Shown: positions 54,665 to 63,245, numbered from the stretch's first letter. The stretch: 64,000 nucleotides of DNA from Rhizobiaceae bacterium (GCA_025698895.1 JAILWO010000003.1:310001-374000), one strand, 5' to 3'. Notes: a model not told the origin generated them from the sequence alone. A program made the numbers and translations.

Positions 54665-55122
54665 AGCCACGACTCAATTTCCACGAAGCCGCTCCCGAAA
54701 TCATGCAGCCCGTCTTCCGGCTCAACAAGGCCGTCGACGAATGCGGCTTGGAAAAGAGCCTGCTCCATCTGGTGAAGCTGCGCGCGTCGCAGATCAATGG
54801 CTGCTCCTTCTGCGTCGACATGCATTCGCGCGAGGCACGCCAGGACGGCGAGACCGAACAACGTCTTCATCTCGTGGCCGCCTGGCGCGAGTCTCCGCTG
54901 TTCAGTGAGCGGGAACGCGCCGCCTTCCTGTGGACCGAGACGCTCACGCGGCTGTCGGACGGACCGGTCTCCGACAAGGTTTACGAAACCGCCCGCGGAC
55001 AGTTCGAGGAGGAGGAACTGGTCAAACTCTCGGTCGCGGTCTCGATGATCAATACCTGGAACCGGCTGTGTGTGGGCTTCCGCGCCATCCATCCGGTCAG
55101 GTCCGAAGCGAAAGCCGCCTGA
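54661..55122 (+). CDS. Carboxymuconolactone decarboxylase-family (AhpD-like) peroxidase
   Basis: A 153-residue all-helical AhpD/CMD protein. The redox CxxC with the proton-relay His is visible as GCSFCVDMHSREAR, the signature of alkylhydroperoxidase-type members, not of true decarboxylases. It probably reduces organic peroxides or acts as a thiol oxidoreductase. The start overlaps the Rrf2 gene (ATGA), so both are made from one transcript. The pair looks like a self-contained stress response unit. Confidence 0.9.
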   Translation: MKPRLNFHEAAPEIMQPVFRLNKAVDECGLEKSLLHLVKLRASQINGCSFCVDMHSREARQDGETEQRLHLVAAWRESPLFSERERAAFLWTETLTRLSDGPVSDKVYETARGQFEEEELVKLSVAVSMINTWNRLCVGFRAIHPVRSEAKAA

Positions 55123-55277
55123 GGGATGGACGCGGGGCGATCCGGACAGCGTCGAAGCTGTCGATGATCCGGCCGCCCGCTGCCGAGCGTCGAACCCAAG
55201 CCGGCCTGGCCCCATCGTTTCGGCTTGGCCGGCGCCGGTTTGCGCGATAGCTAACGCGCGACACGGGATCAGAGACC

Positions 55278-56219
55278 TTGACCGATATCGCCGAGCCGGT
55301 CCGTGCGCGGGCCGACCACACCATTTTCGCGACCGGGCGACAGAAGTTCCTGGGTCACCTCGCGATGCTCGGCTTCGCGGCCTTCGTGGCCGGCTCCTTT
55401 ACGATCGGGGCGCTGGCGGCGCCACATATAGAACCGGCGGCGATCAACGCGGCGCGCTTTCTGTTCGGCACACTGGTCATGGCCTGCGCGGCGGCCCTGA
55501 TCGTCAGGGGCGGCATCCAGGCGCCGCGCGCGATCTGGCGCTACGGCGTGCTGGGCGCCCTGATGGCGCTGTTCTTCATCACCATGTTCGTGGCGCTCAG
55601 GCTGACCGATCCGGTCTCGGCCGCCGCGGTCTTCACGCTGATGCCGCTGATGAGCGCCTTCTTCGGCTGGCTGTTCCTCGGCCAGGTACCCAGGATCGTG
55701 GTGCTGGTCAGCCTGGTGCTGGCGGCCACCGGCGCGGTCTGGATGATCTTTCGGGGAGACCTTGCCGCCTTGCTGGCCTTCGACGTCGGACCCGGCGAAG
55801 CGATTTTCTTCGTGGGCTGTATCGGCCACGCGGCCTATGCGCCGCTGGTCAGGAAATTCAATCGCGGCGAACCGGTGATGATTTTCACGCTCTGGTCGCT
55901 GGCCGGAACCGGGCTTGCCATCGCGCTCTGGGGCGTGCGCGACATCGCCGCGACCGACTGGACCGCCCTGCCGCCCGTCGTCTGGATCGCGATCGCCTAT
56001 CTGGCGACCTTCACCACGGCCGGGACCACCTTCCTGGTGCAGTTTGCCTCGATGCGGCTGCCCGCTTCCAAGGTGCTGGCCTATGCCTATCTCAATCCCT
56101 GCTTCGTGATCCTCTATGAAGGCGTCGCCGGTCATGGCTGGACGTCGCCATGGGTCGCGATCGGGGCGCTGGTGACGATCGTCGCGCTGCTCGTGATGGC
56201 GCTGGGGCCGGACCGCTAG
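55278..56219 (+). CDS. EamA/DMT-family transporter
   Basis: A 313-residue inner-membrane protein with about ten helices in two EamA repeats (first to about residue 150, second beginning GPGEAIFFVGCIGHAAYAPL). Members export amino acids, metabolites or drugs; the substrate is not evident. The start is a TTG with a weak ribosome site, the only start that keeps the first helix complete. The 155 bases upstream hold no gene. It is followed 10 bases later by the thioesterase gene. Confidence 0.88.
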   Translation: MTDIAEPVRARADHTIFATGRQKFLGHLAMLGFAAFVAGSFTIGALAAPHIEPAAINAARFLFGTLVMACAAALIVRGGIQAPRAIWRYGVLGALMALFFITMFVALRLTDPVSAAAVFTLMPLMSAFFGWLFLGQVPRIVVLVSLVLAATGAVWMIFRGDLAALLAFDVGPGEAIFFVGCIGHAAYAPLVRKFNRGEPVMIFTLWSLAGTGLAIALWGVRDIAATDWTALPPVVWIAIAYLATFTTAGTTFLVQFASMRLPASKVLAYAYLNPCFVILYEGVAGHGWTSPWVAIGALVTIVALLVMALGPDR

Positions 56220-56229
56220 GAGAGAGGCG

Positions 56230-56643
56230 ATGTCGGATCTTCTGAAGTTCGGCCGCGAAGTGCTGGCCGCCCAGCCCTTCAGCACGCTGCTCGGGGCTGA
56301 ACTGGTGTCGTTCCAGCCCGGCAGCGCCGAACTGGCGCTCGACCTTCGCCCCGACCTGCTCCAGCAGCATGGTTTCGCGCATGGCGGTGTCGTTTCATAC
56401 CTGGCCGACAACGCGCTGACCTATGCCGGCGGATCGGTTCTCGGCGATTCGCTGACGCTGGAGTTCAAGATCAACTATCTGCGCCCCGCCAAGGGAACGC
56501 GGCTGATCGCGCGGTCGCGCGTGACCGGTTCCGGCAAGCGGCAGGCGGTGTGCCATTGCGATGTCTTCGCGGTCGATCCGGAAGGGAACGAGCGTCTGTG
56601 CGCGACCGCGCAAGGCACGATCTGGAAGCGCGAACAGGCGTGA
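56230..56643 (+). CDS. PaaI-family hotdog thioesterase
   Basis: A 137-residue hotdog-fold acyl-CoA thioesterase. The family motif is QHGFAHGGVVSYLADNA, with the catalytic acid as D64 in the YLADNA helix, followed by the SLTLEFKINYLRPAKG strand. It hydrolyses phenylacetyl-type or other short acyl-CoAs in relatives. GGAGAG precedes the ATG. It is in a likely two-gene unit with the EamA transporter, without an obvious functional link. Confidence 0.9.
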   Translation: MSDLLKFGREVLAAQPFSTLLGAELVSFQPGSAELALDLRPDLLQQHGFAHGGVVSYLADNALTYAGGSVLGDSLTLEFKINYLRPAKGTRLIARSRVTGSGKRQAVCHCDVFAVDPEGNERLCATAQGTIWKREQA

Positions 56644-56761
56644 CGGGAACCGTCGCCAGCGTGGCGCATTCCTGAAGTCAACCGGCCGATATGCCGGGTC
56701 AAGAGATACCAGAACGAGAATGCAATGCGTGTCGGCGGTGTCGGCGCGTGGGGAGGCGACG

Positions 56762-57460
56762 TTGTCAAAATTTGCCCTGGCTGCCCTTGTGCTTGGAATG
56801 TCCGCCGCGATGGTGCCAACGGCTTCGGCGTCGTCGGCACTGGCCCGCCTGTGCGCGCAACTGGAGGCGCGCATCGATGCGCTGCCCGCCATCGACCATC
56901 CGCTTGACGGCGAGTGGGAGCGCCTGACCTCGGCCTATCATGCCAACAGGTGCGACCATCCATACCGTCGGCTGGTGAAGTCTTCTTACGAGCGTCCGTT
57001 TTCCGGCCGTCGCGTCCTTGTCCGGGCCGAGCCCGCCGGACCGAGGGATCCGGCGTTGCGCGTGGACGAGGCGACGCAGGGTGTCAGCGGTGGCACGCCC
57101 GTTCCCACGCCACGGCCGATCTCCGACTGGGAGGCCTATGCCGATCGCGAGCACGGCATGCCGCTCGCCACGGCCGGGCGCATAGCTGCCGCGGCCACCC
57201 TTTCGCAAGCGCGGGAACTGACACCCGAGGAGCGGAAGGTGCGGGTCGTCGGCTGGAAGTTCCTGCCGGACGAGAGCGAGGACATCGACCTTCGGGCGGC
57301 GTCCCGCTCGGCGACACATCCGGCCAACGAGCTCTTCGGCCGCGCCTTCGCACTTGTCGGCCAACTTATCGGCGGTTCCGCCGTCGCGGGCGAAGTTCCC
57401 GAGGAACGCGACACCGAAACGGCCTCGGTCGACGGGCTTGAGGCCGCGTCCCTGCAATAG
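56762..57460 (+). CDS. Secreted protein of unknown function
   Basis: A 232-residue protein with a clear signal peptide (KFALAALVLGMSAAMVPTASAS; cleavage near ASA-S, about residue 27), so periplasmic or secreted. The mature part begins with a Cys pair and helices (LARLCAQLEARIDALP ... YHANRCDHPYRR), then a Pro-rich low-complexity middle, and an acidic C-terminus. I recognise no family. The TTG at 56762 with GGGGAGG upstream keeps a normal signal sequence; an in-frame ATG at 56720 is the alternative. Confidence 0.7.
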   Translation: MSKFALAALVLGMSAAMVPTASASSALARLCAQLEARIDALPAIDHPLDGEWERLTSAYHANRCDHPYRRLVKSSYERPFSGRRVLVRAEPAGPRDPALRVDEATQGVSGGTPVPTPRPISDWEAYADREHGMPLATAGRIAAAATLSQARELTPEERKVRVVGWKFLPDESEDIDLRAASRSATHPANELFGRAFALVGQLIGGSAVAGEVPEERDTETASVDGLEAASLQ

Positions 57461-57514
57461 GCCGTTTTCCCGTGCCGGTGGCAATCGGGGAGCGGTAAGG
57501 ATAGCCTCGGCGTC

Positions 57515-58390
57515 ATGACCTACTCGATCCTCGGACGGGACCCTGCGGAAGGGGAGATCGGCATTGCCGTGCAGTCGAAGTTTCCCGGCGTCGGCTCGAT
57601 CGTGTGCCACGGGCGGCCCGGCGTCGGCGTGATCGCCACGCAGGCTTTCGCCAGTCCGGGTCTGGGTTCACGCGGGCTCGACCTGCTTGAACTGGGTGCC
57701 GACGCCGTGCAGGCGCTCGGCATACTGCTCAAGGACGACGACAGGCGCGGAGAGCGCCAGATCGCCATTCTCCCGATGACCGGCGAGGGCGCTGCCGAGA
57801 CGGGCGAGGCCGTGCGCGGCTGGGCGGGGGAAGCGCTTGCCGCCTTTGGAAACGACTGCATCGCGCATGGCAACAGCCTGTCGAATGAAACCGTGCCCCG
57901 CCAGATGGTGGCGGCGTTCGAGCGCGCCGAGGGCGATCTGCCCGACCGCCTGATCACCGCGCTGGAGGCTGGCGAGGCGGCGGGCGGAGAGTTGCGCGGC
58001 GTCCAGTCCGCGGCGTTGCTGGTGGTCAAGGATGCCGGAGGCTACCAGGGTTCGGGCGGCGTCCATGTCGACATTTCGGTCTATGACCACCCCGATCCGA
58101 TCGCGGAACTCGCGCGATGCATGAAGCTGCACCGGCTGTCCTATTTTCCGTCATCGCCCGAAAACCTGCGCCCGATCGACGAGGCGTTGGCCGCGCCGCT
58201 GCGCGAACTGCTGCGCGGTCTCGGCTACCGGCCGGGCGAGGGCGGACCGTGGAGCGATGCCGATATCGCAGCCATGGAACGCTTCATGGGGACGGAGAAT
58301 TTCGACAACCGCATCCGTGACGACGCGCTGGTCGATACGGAAGTGCTGGACGAGGTTAAGCGGCGCTATCCGGCCCAGGTGAACTGGTGA
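57515..58390 (+). CDS. DUF1028 (Ntn-hydrolase-like) protein
   Basis: A 291-residue DUF1028 family protein, a fold related to Ntn hydrolases. Typical parts are the N-terminal MTYSILGRDPAEGEIGIAVQSKF, GRPGVGVIATQAFASP, the GNSLSNETV segment and the C-terminal peptidoglycan-binding-like region (DEALAAPLRELLRGLGY). Its enzymatic role is unknown; in some organisms it sits with amino acid or nucleobase catabolic genes, as here between two pyrimidine blocks. It is convergent with the GST gene. Confidence 0.88.
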   Translation: MTYSILGRDPAEGEIGIAVQSKFPGVGSIVCHGRPGVGVIATQAFASPGLGSRGLDLLELGADAVQALGILLKDDDRRGERQIAILPMTGEGAAETGEAVRGWAGEALAAFGNDCIAHGNSLSNETVPRQMVAAFERAEGDLPDRLITALEAGEAAGGELRGVQSAALLVVKDAGGYQGSGGVHVDISVYDHPDPIAELARCMKLHRLSYFPSSPENLRPIDEALAAPLRELLRGLGYRPGEGGPWSDADIAAMERFMGTENFDNRIRDDALVDTEVLDEVKRRYPAQVNW

Positions 58391-58403
58391 GGATGCCACA
58401 GGT

Positions 58404-59072
58404 TCAGGCGGCAACACGTTCCCGGACCAGAACGCCATTCTTCCTGTTCAGGAATTTCAGCAGGCGGTCGCTGTAGTCGGAAACCACCGCATCGCGCACC
58501 GACGGGCGTTCGGCGAGCGCGGACCGCCACTTCCGCACCTTCGGCAGGCCGTCGAACGTTCCCAGATCGACGAGCTGGTCGAACGTGTCGAAATAGCGGA
58601 AGGCCGGTGCGAACACCGCGTCAACGATGGTAAAGGCCTCTCCGGCGAAATAGGGGCCGTCGCCCAGTTCGGCCTCGACGCGCGCGAATTTCTCCTTCAG
58701 TTCGGCCACGGCCGCGTCGAAGGCCTTCCGTTCGGTCGCCGTCTCGATCGTCCAGATGTCGGATAGAATGGCCGAGCCGAACTCCATCCAGGCGCGGTGG
58801 CGGGCCCGGGTTACCGGATTTTCCGGATGGAGGCGCGGCTCGTGGGTCTCGTCGAGATATTCGACGATCGCTGAGCTTTCGAACAGCACGTCGTCCCCGA
58901 TCTTCAGCAACGGCACCTTGCCGCGCGGCGAGATCGCCAGGAACCAGTCGGGCTTGTTCTCCAGATCGACGTCGACGCGCTCGAAGGGCACCCCTTTCTC
59001 CGCCAGCACGATGGCGGCGCGTTGCACATAAGGGCAGAGGTCGAACGAGACGAGTGTGAGCTTCTCGGACAT
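58404..59072 (-). CDS. Glutathione S-transferase
   Basis: A 222-residue GST: thioredoxin-like N-terminal domain (LVSFDLCPYVQRAAIVLAEKG, catalytic C13; NKPDWFLAISPRGKVPLLK; FESSAIVEYLDET glutathione site) and a helical C-terminal domain (about 90-215). The CPYVQRA active site is of the cysteine type (omega/lambda/beta-like), which favours thiol transfer, dehydroascorbate reduction or deglutathionylation over classical conjugation. GAGGAGAT precedes the ATG. It is divergent from a MarR regulator across paired operators. Confidence 0.92.
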   Translation of the reverse strand: MSEKLTLVSFDLCPYVQRAAIVLAEKGVPFERVDVDLENKPDWFLAISPRGKVPLLKIGDDVLFESSAIVEYLDETHEPRLHPENPVTRARHRAWMEFGSAILSDIWTIETATERKAFDAAVAELKEKFARVEAELGDGPYFAGEAFTIVDAVFAPAFRYFDTFDQLVDLGTFDGLPKVRKWRSALAERPSVRDAVVSDYSDRLLKFLNRKNGVLVRERVAA

Positions 59073-59098
59073 GGCGGGTATCTCCTCGGGATGGGTAG

Positions 59099-59157
59099 AT
59101 GCAATTGCATTGACCTAGATGCGCCGCGTCACCATGTCAATCTTGATGCAGATGCAT
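59099..59157. promoter_or_regulatory. Paired palindromic operators between gst and marR
   Basis: ATGCAATTGCAT (59099-59110, perfect palindrome) and ATGCAGATGCAT (59146-59157, 10 of 12 identical) lie 27 and 22 bases from the starts of gst and marR, one per gene. This fits repression of both genes by the encoded MarR dimer. Confidence 0.75.
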
Positions 59158-59178
59158 GAAATCAACTATCAGTGAGCC

Positions 59179-59613
59179 ATGACGAAGAAACCCGACGAAG
59201 CGACGGTTGCCGCATGGATCGGCCTTTCGCGCGCGCAGCGCGTGGCGATGGCCCGCGTCGAGGCGCGGCTCAAGGCGGAGGGGCTGCCGCCGCTTGCCTG
59301 GTATGACGCGCTGTGGGAACTGGAGAAGGCAGGGGAACAGGGGCTGCGCCCCTACGAACTCGAGCGCGCCATGCTGTTCGAACAATACAATCTCTCCCGC
59401 CTCGCCGAGCGGCTATGCCGCGCCGGCCTGATCGAACGTGACGCCTGCCCGCATGACCGGCGGGGCCGAGTGCTGAAGATCAGCGAAGCCGGCCGCGCGA
59501 TGCGCCGGCGCATGTGGGACACCTATTCGGAGGCGATCGAAGAGGCCGTCGGCGCGAAGTTTTCCCTTGCCGAGGCAAGGTCACTGGCCGCGTTGCTGCG
59601 GAAGCTCGAATGA
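59179..59613 (+). CDS. MarR-family transcriptional regulator
   Basis: A 144-residue winged-helix MarR repressor: dimer helix at the N-terminus (ATVAAWIGLSRAQRVAMARV), DNA-binding winged helix (LRPYELERAMLFEQYNLSRLAERL ... RDACPHDRRGRVLKISEAG) and a C-terminal dimer helix. It probably controls the divergent GST and itself through the two ATGCA-type palindromes. The ligand is unknown; electrophiles or aromatics are typical for such pairs. Confidence 0.9.
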   Translation: MTKKPDEATVAAWIGLSRAQRVAMARVEARLKAEGLPPLAWYDALWELEKAGEQGLRPYELERAMLFEQYNLSRLAERLCRAGLIERDACPHDRRGRVLKISEAGRAMRRRMWDTYSEAIEEAVGAKFSLAEARSLAALLRKLE

Positions 59614-59700
59614 CGGTACCGTCGCGCCGGGAGCAAACGCACGACACCGCCGACTGAAGGCCACGCGCCCAGACTAGAGCCGATAGATGTCGAGGGTGGC

Positions 59701-60336
59701 CTACCCCTTCGGCCGAAGCCCCTCCACATAGAGCTGTTCGAGGAAACGCGCGGCGTCCTCGAAGCGGCCTTCGCCGCCGCGATCCGGTCCGAGAACCGCG
59801 CGCACCTGCACGTCGAAATCGGCATAGTGCTGGGTAGTCGCCCAGATGGAGAAGATCAGGTGGTAAGGGTCGGTCTTGGCAATCCGGCCGGCCTTCATCC
59901 AGGCCCTGATGACGGCGGCCTTTTCGTCCACCAGCGACTTCAGGTCGGTTTCCAGTAACTCCATGATGCGCGGGGCGCCCTGCAGGATCTCGTTGGCGAA
60001 CAGCCGGCTCTCGCGGGGGTAGTCGCGCGCCATCTCCAGCTTGCGGCGGATATAGCCGCGCAACTCGGTGAGCGGATCGCCGATCTCGTCGAGTTCGCGC
60101 AACGGCTGCAGCCAGGTGTCGAGAAGCCGCTGGATCAACGCGGTATGGATGTCCTCCTTGCGGCGGAAATAGTAGAGCAGGTTCGGTTTCGACATGCTGG
60201 CGGCCTCCGCGATCTGGTCGATCGTCGCGCCGCGAAAGCCGTGCGTGGAGAAGACATCCAGCGCGGCCTCCAGGATGATTCCCCGCTTCTGCGTCTGGAT
60301 GCGGGTACGCGGCCGCGCCTTCGCCATGGTCGTCAT
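59701..60336 (-). CDS. rutR: RutR-type TetR regulator of pyrimidine catabolism
   Basis: A 211-residue TetR-family protein. The DNA-binding domain is FSTHGFRGATIDQIAEAASMSKPNLLYYF. The ligand domain closely follows E. coli RutR as I recall it (KLEMARDYPRESRLFANEILQGAPRIMELL; TDPYHLIFSIWATTQHYADF; ending VEGLRPKG). RutR is released from DNA by uracil or thymine. It is divergent from the transaminase gene, with RutR-like boxes in the gap, and so probably controls the 60.5-64 kb operon and preTA. Confidence 0.9.
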   Translation of the reverse strand: MTTMAKARPRTRIQTQKRGIILEAALDVFSTHGFRGATIDQIAEAASMSKPNLLYYFRRKEDIHTALIQRLLDTWLQPLRELDEIGDPLTELRGYIRRKLEMARDYPRESRLFANEILQGAPRIMELLETDLKSLVDEKAAVIRAWMKAGRIAKTDPYHLIFSIWATTQHYADFDVQVRAVLGPDRGGEGRFEDAARFLEQLYVEGLRPKG

Positions 60337-60367
60337 GGCCGCGCCGGTCGCCCGTGGATCAATCGGC

Positions 60368-60382
60368 TGGACCAGTGGTCCA
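60368..60382. promoter_or_regulatory. RutR-like inverted repeat, proximal to rutR
   Basis: TGGACCA-G-TGGTCCA, a perfect 7-base inverted repeat 31 bases from the rutR start. Each arm matches 6 of 7 RutR half-site bases, but the spacer is one base, not two, so it may be a variant box or coincidence. Confidence 0.45.
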
Positions 60383-60456
60383 AGTCGCGTGGTTCGGTTG
60401 AGAGCGATCGCATGTCGCTAATCTGTCCTTGACCGCCCCAAGCGCGGTGCTAACGT

Positions 60457-60472
60457 TTGTCCATCCGGTCAA
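60457..60472. promoter_or_regulatory. Candidate RutR box upstream of the transaminase operon
   Basis: TTGTCCATCCGGTCAA matches 12 of 14 fixed positions of TTGACCAnnTGGTCAA with the correct two-base spacer. It lies 91 bases before the transaminase start. Confidence 0.6.
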
Positions 60473-60563
60473 AAAATCGCGCGATGCGACCGCGTCGTCA
60501 AGCAGGCCGGCGGGAACGATCGTTCGGCGCGAGGGGCTCCGGCCGATCAAAGGGAGAATTGCC

Positions 60564-61892
60564 ATGCTGGACCGTGCACGGGTCGCCCCCAACGACCTCA
60601 GCGCCTTCTGGATGCCGTTCACGGCGAACCGACAGTTCAAGAGCGCGCCGCGCATGCTGGTCGGCGCCAAGGACATGCATTACACGACCGCCGACGGTCG
60701 CCAGGTCCTCGACGGAACGGCCGGGCTGTGGTGCGTCAATGCCGGTCATTGTCGTCCGAAGATCACCGAAGCGATCCAGAAGCAGGCGGCCGAACTCGAC
60801 TATGCACCCGCCTTCCAGATGGGCCACCCGATCGTGTTCGAGCTGGCCAACCGGCTGGTCGACATCGCGCCGCCCGGCATGGACCATGTCTTCTTCACCA
60901 ATTCCGGCTCCGAATCGGTCGATACCGCGCTCAAGATCGCGCTCGCCTATCACCGCGCCAGGGGCGAAGGGTCGCGCTTCAGGCTGATCGGCCGCGAGCG
61001 CGGCTACCACGGCGTCAATTTCGGTGGCATCTCGGTGGGCGGCATCGTCGCCAACCGCAAGATGTTCGGCACGCTGCTGACCGGCGTCGACCACCTGCCG
61101 CACACGCATCTGCCTGGCAAGAATGCCTTCACCCGCGGCGAACCCGAGCACGGGGCGGATCTGGCCGACGAGCTCGAGCGCATCGTGATGCTTCACGACG
61201 CGTCCACGGTCGCGGCGGTCATCGTCGAGCCCGTGGCGGGCTCCACCGGCGTGCTCATTCCGCCGAAGGGCTATCTGCAGCGGCTGCGCAATATCTGCGA
61301 CAAGCACGGCATCCTGCTGATCTTCGACGAGGTCATCACCGGTTTCGGCCGTCTCGGAACGCCGTTCGCCGCGGACTATTTCGGCGTGACGCCGGACATC
61401 ATGACCACGGCCAAGGGCGTGACCAACGGCGTGATCCCGATGGGCGCGGTGTTCGTGAAGAAGGAGATCCACGACGCCTTCATGAACGGCCCCGAGCACG
61501 TCATCGAGTTCTTCCACGGCTACACCTATTCGGGCAATCCGATCGCTTCCGCGGCCGCGCTCGGCACGCTCGACACCTACAAGGAAGAGGGGCTGCTGAC
61601 GCGCGGCGCCGAGGTCGCGCCCTACTGGGCCGACGCGCTGCACTCGCTCAGGGACGCGCCGCATGTGATCGACGTCCGCAATATCGGTCTGGTGGGCGCC
61701 ATCGAACTGGAGCCGATCGCCGGCCAGCCGACCAAGCGCGCCTTCTCGGCCTTCGTGAAGGCCTATGAGCGCGGTGCCCTGATCCGCACCACCGGCGACA
61801 TCATCGCGCTGTCGCCGCCGCTGATCATCACGAAGGGGCAGATCGACGAGCTGATCGACCATCTGCGCGAAGTGTTGCGGACGGTCGAATGA
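60564..61892 (+). CDS. Omega-amino acid (beta-alanine) : pyruvate transaminase
   Basis: A 442-residue class III PLP aminotransferase. The PLP lysine is K284 (TTAKGVTNGVIPMG), with the cofactor-binding TNSGSESVDTALK, ERGYHGVNFGG and IFDEVITGFGR motifs. The N-terminus (SAFWMPFTANRQFKSAPR) is characteristic of the beta-alanine:pyruvate subgroup. In the reductive pyrimidine pathway it converts beta-alanine or beta-aminoisobutyrate to malonic semialdehydes. AAGGGAG precedes the ATG at 60564; the upstream open frame lies in the regulatory region. Confidence 0.93.
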   Translation: MLDRARVAPNDLSAFWMPFTANRQFKSAPRMLVGAKDMHYTTADGRQVLDGTAGLWCVNAGHCRPKITEAIQKQAAELDYAPAFQMGHPIVFELANRLVDIAPPGMDHVFFTNSGSESVDTALKIALAYHRARGEGSRFRLIGRERGYHGVNFGGISVGGIVANRKMFGTLLTGVDHLPHTHLPGKNAFTRGEPEHGADLADELERIVMLHDASTVAAVIVEPVAGSTGVLIPPKGYLQRLRNICDKHGILLIFDEVITGFGRLGTPFAADYFGVTPDIMTTAKGVTNGVIPMGAVFVKKEIHDAFMNGPEHVIEFFHGYTYSGNPIASAAALGTLDTYKEEGLLTRGAEVAPYWADALHSLRDAPHVIDVRNIGLVGAIELEPIAGQPTKRAFSAFVKAYERGALIRTTGDIIALSPPLIITKGQIDELIDHLREVLRTVE

Positions 61893-61918
61893 ACCGAAGC
61901 TGAGGAGTTGACCCAAGT

Positions 61919-63169
61919 ATGCCGGCACCCGGAGAAAACCTGCGCATCAATCCCGACCGGCTTTGGGATTCGATCATGGAAATGGCGAAGATCGGCCCCG
62001 GCGTCGCCGGCGGCAACAACCGCCAGACCGTGACGGACGAGGACGGCGAAGGGCGAAAGCTGTTCCGGAAATGGTGCGAGGACGCCGGGCTCGAAATAGG
62101 TCTCGACAAGATGGGAACGATGTTCGCCCGTCGCGAGGGCACCGACCCGGACGCCCTGCCGGTCTATGTCGGCTCCCATCTCGATACCCAGCCGACCGGC
62201 GGCAAGTATGACGGTGTGTTGGGCGTGCTCGGCGGGCTGGAGATCGCCCGCACGCTCAACGATCTCGGCATCAGGACGAAGCATCCAATCGTCGTCACCA
62301 ACTGGACCAACGAGGAGGGCACGCGCTTCGCGCCGGCCATGTTGGCGTCGGGCGTGTTCGCCGGGCAGCACGAGCTTGAATGGGCCTATGACCGAAAGGA
62401 CGCCAAGGGCCTGCGTTTCGGCGACGAGCTGGAGCGCATCGGCTGGAAGGGCGACGAGGAGGTCGGCGCCCGCAAGATGAAGGCCTTCTTCGAGCTTCAC
62501 ATCGAGCAGGGGCCGATCCTCGAGGACGAGGGCATCGACATCGGCGTGGTCACCCATGGGCAGGGCCTGTGGTGGCTCCAGGTGACGCTGACTGGCAAGG
62601 AGAGCCATACCGGGTCGACGCCGATGCCCAAGCGCCGCAATGCGGGCCTCGGCATGGCGCGGGTGACCGAACTCGTCCACGAGGTGGCGATGGACTACCA
62701 GCCGAACGCCGTCGGCGCGATCGGCCATGTCGAGGTCTATCCGAATTCGCGCAACGTCATCCCCGGCCGCACGGTCTTCACGATCGACATCCGCTCGCCG
62801 GACCAGGAGGTGCTCGACACGATGCGGGCGCGCATCGAGGAGGGCATCGCCACGATCTGCGAGGCGCTCGACATCAAGCATGAGGTCGAGGCGGTCGGCC
62901 ATTTCGATCCGGTCACCTTCGACGAAGGCTGCGTCAAGGCCGTCCGCGACGCGGCCGAGCGGCTGGGCTACTCGCATCGCAACATCGTCTCGGGCGCCGG
63001 CCACGACGCCTGCTGGATCAACCGCGTCGCGCCGACGGCGATGGTGATGTGCCCCTGCGTCGACGGGCTTTCCCACAACGAGGCGGAGGAGATCAGCAAG
63101 GAGTGGGCGCGCGCCGGCGCCGACGTCCTGTTCCACGCGGTGGTGGAAACCGCCGAAATCGTCGAATAG
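61919..63169 (+). CDS. Zn-dependent carbamoyl amidase (beta-ureidopropionase/HyuC family)
   Basis: A 416-residue M20-type hydantoinase/carbamoylase-family metalloenzyme. Binuclear metal ligands are visible: H and D in GSHLDTQPTGGKYDGV, E in TNEEGTRFAPAM, H in ELHIEQGPIL and the C-terminal H in SHNEAEE. It hydrolyses N-carbamoyl-beta-amino acids to beta-alanine, CO2 and ammonia, the third step of the reductive pyrimidine path. A TGAGGAG site precedes the ATG. It directly follows the transaminase. Dihydropyrimidinase (second step) is not in the window. Confidence 0.93.
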   Translation: MPAPGENLRINPDRLWDSIMEMAKIGPGVAGGNNRQTVTDEDGEGRKLFRKWCEDAGLEIGLDKMGTMFARREGTDPDALPVYVGSHLDTQPTGGKYDGVLGVLGGLEIARTLNDLGIRTKHPIVVTNWTNEEGTRFAPAMLASGVFAGQHELEWAYDRKDAKGLRFGDELERIGWKGDEEVGARKMKAFFELHIEQGPILEDEGIDIGVVTHGQGLWWLQVTLTGKESHTGSTPMPKRRNAGLGMARVTELVHEVAMDYQPNAVGAIGHVEVYPNSRNVIPGRTVFTIDIRSPDQEVLDTMRARIEEGIATICEALDIKHEVEAVGHFDPVTFDEGCVKAVRDAAERLGYSHRNIVSGAGHDACWINRVAPTAMVMCPCVDGLSHNEAEEISKEWARAGADVLFHAVVETAEIVE

Positions 63170-63201
63170 CCCGATTGCGATGCCGTCGCGACGAAGCATA
63201 G

Positions 63202-63216
63202 TGTTGCGTCGCAACA
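63202..63216. promoter_or_regulatory. 15-base inverted repeat before the ABC ATPase
   Basis: TGTTGCG-T-CGCAACA, perfect 7-base arms, in the 76-base gap between the carbamoylase and the ATPase gene. The perfect palindrome CGTCGCGACG lies just before it (63184-63193). It may be an operator, an mRNA hairpin or an internal promoter control element. Confidence 0.4.
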
Positions 63217-63245
63217 TTGCTCACCCTCCAACCTGAGGAGAGTTC

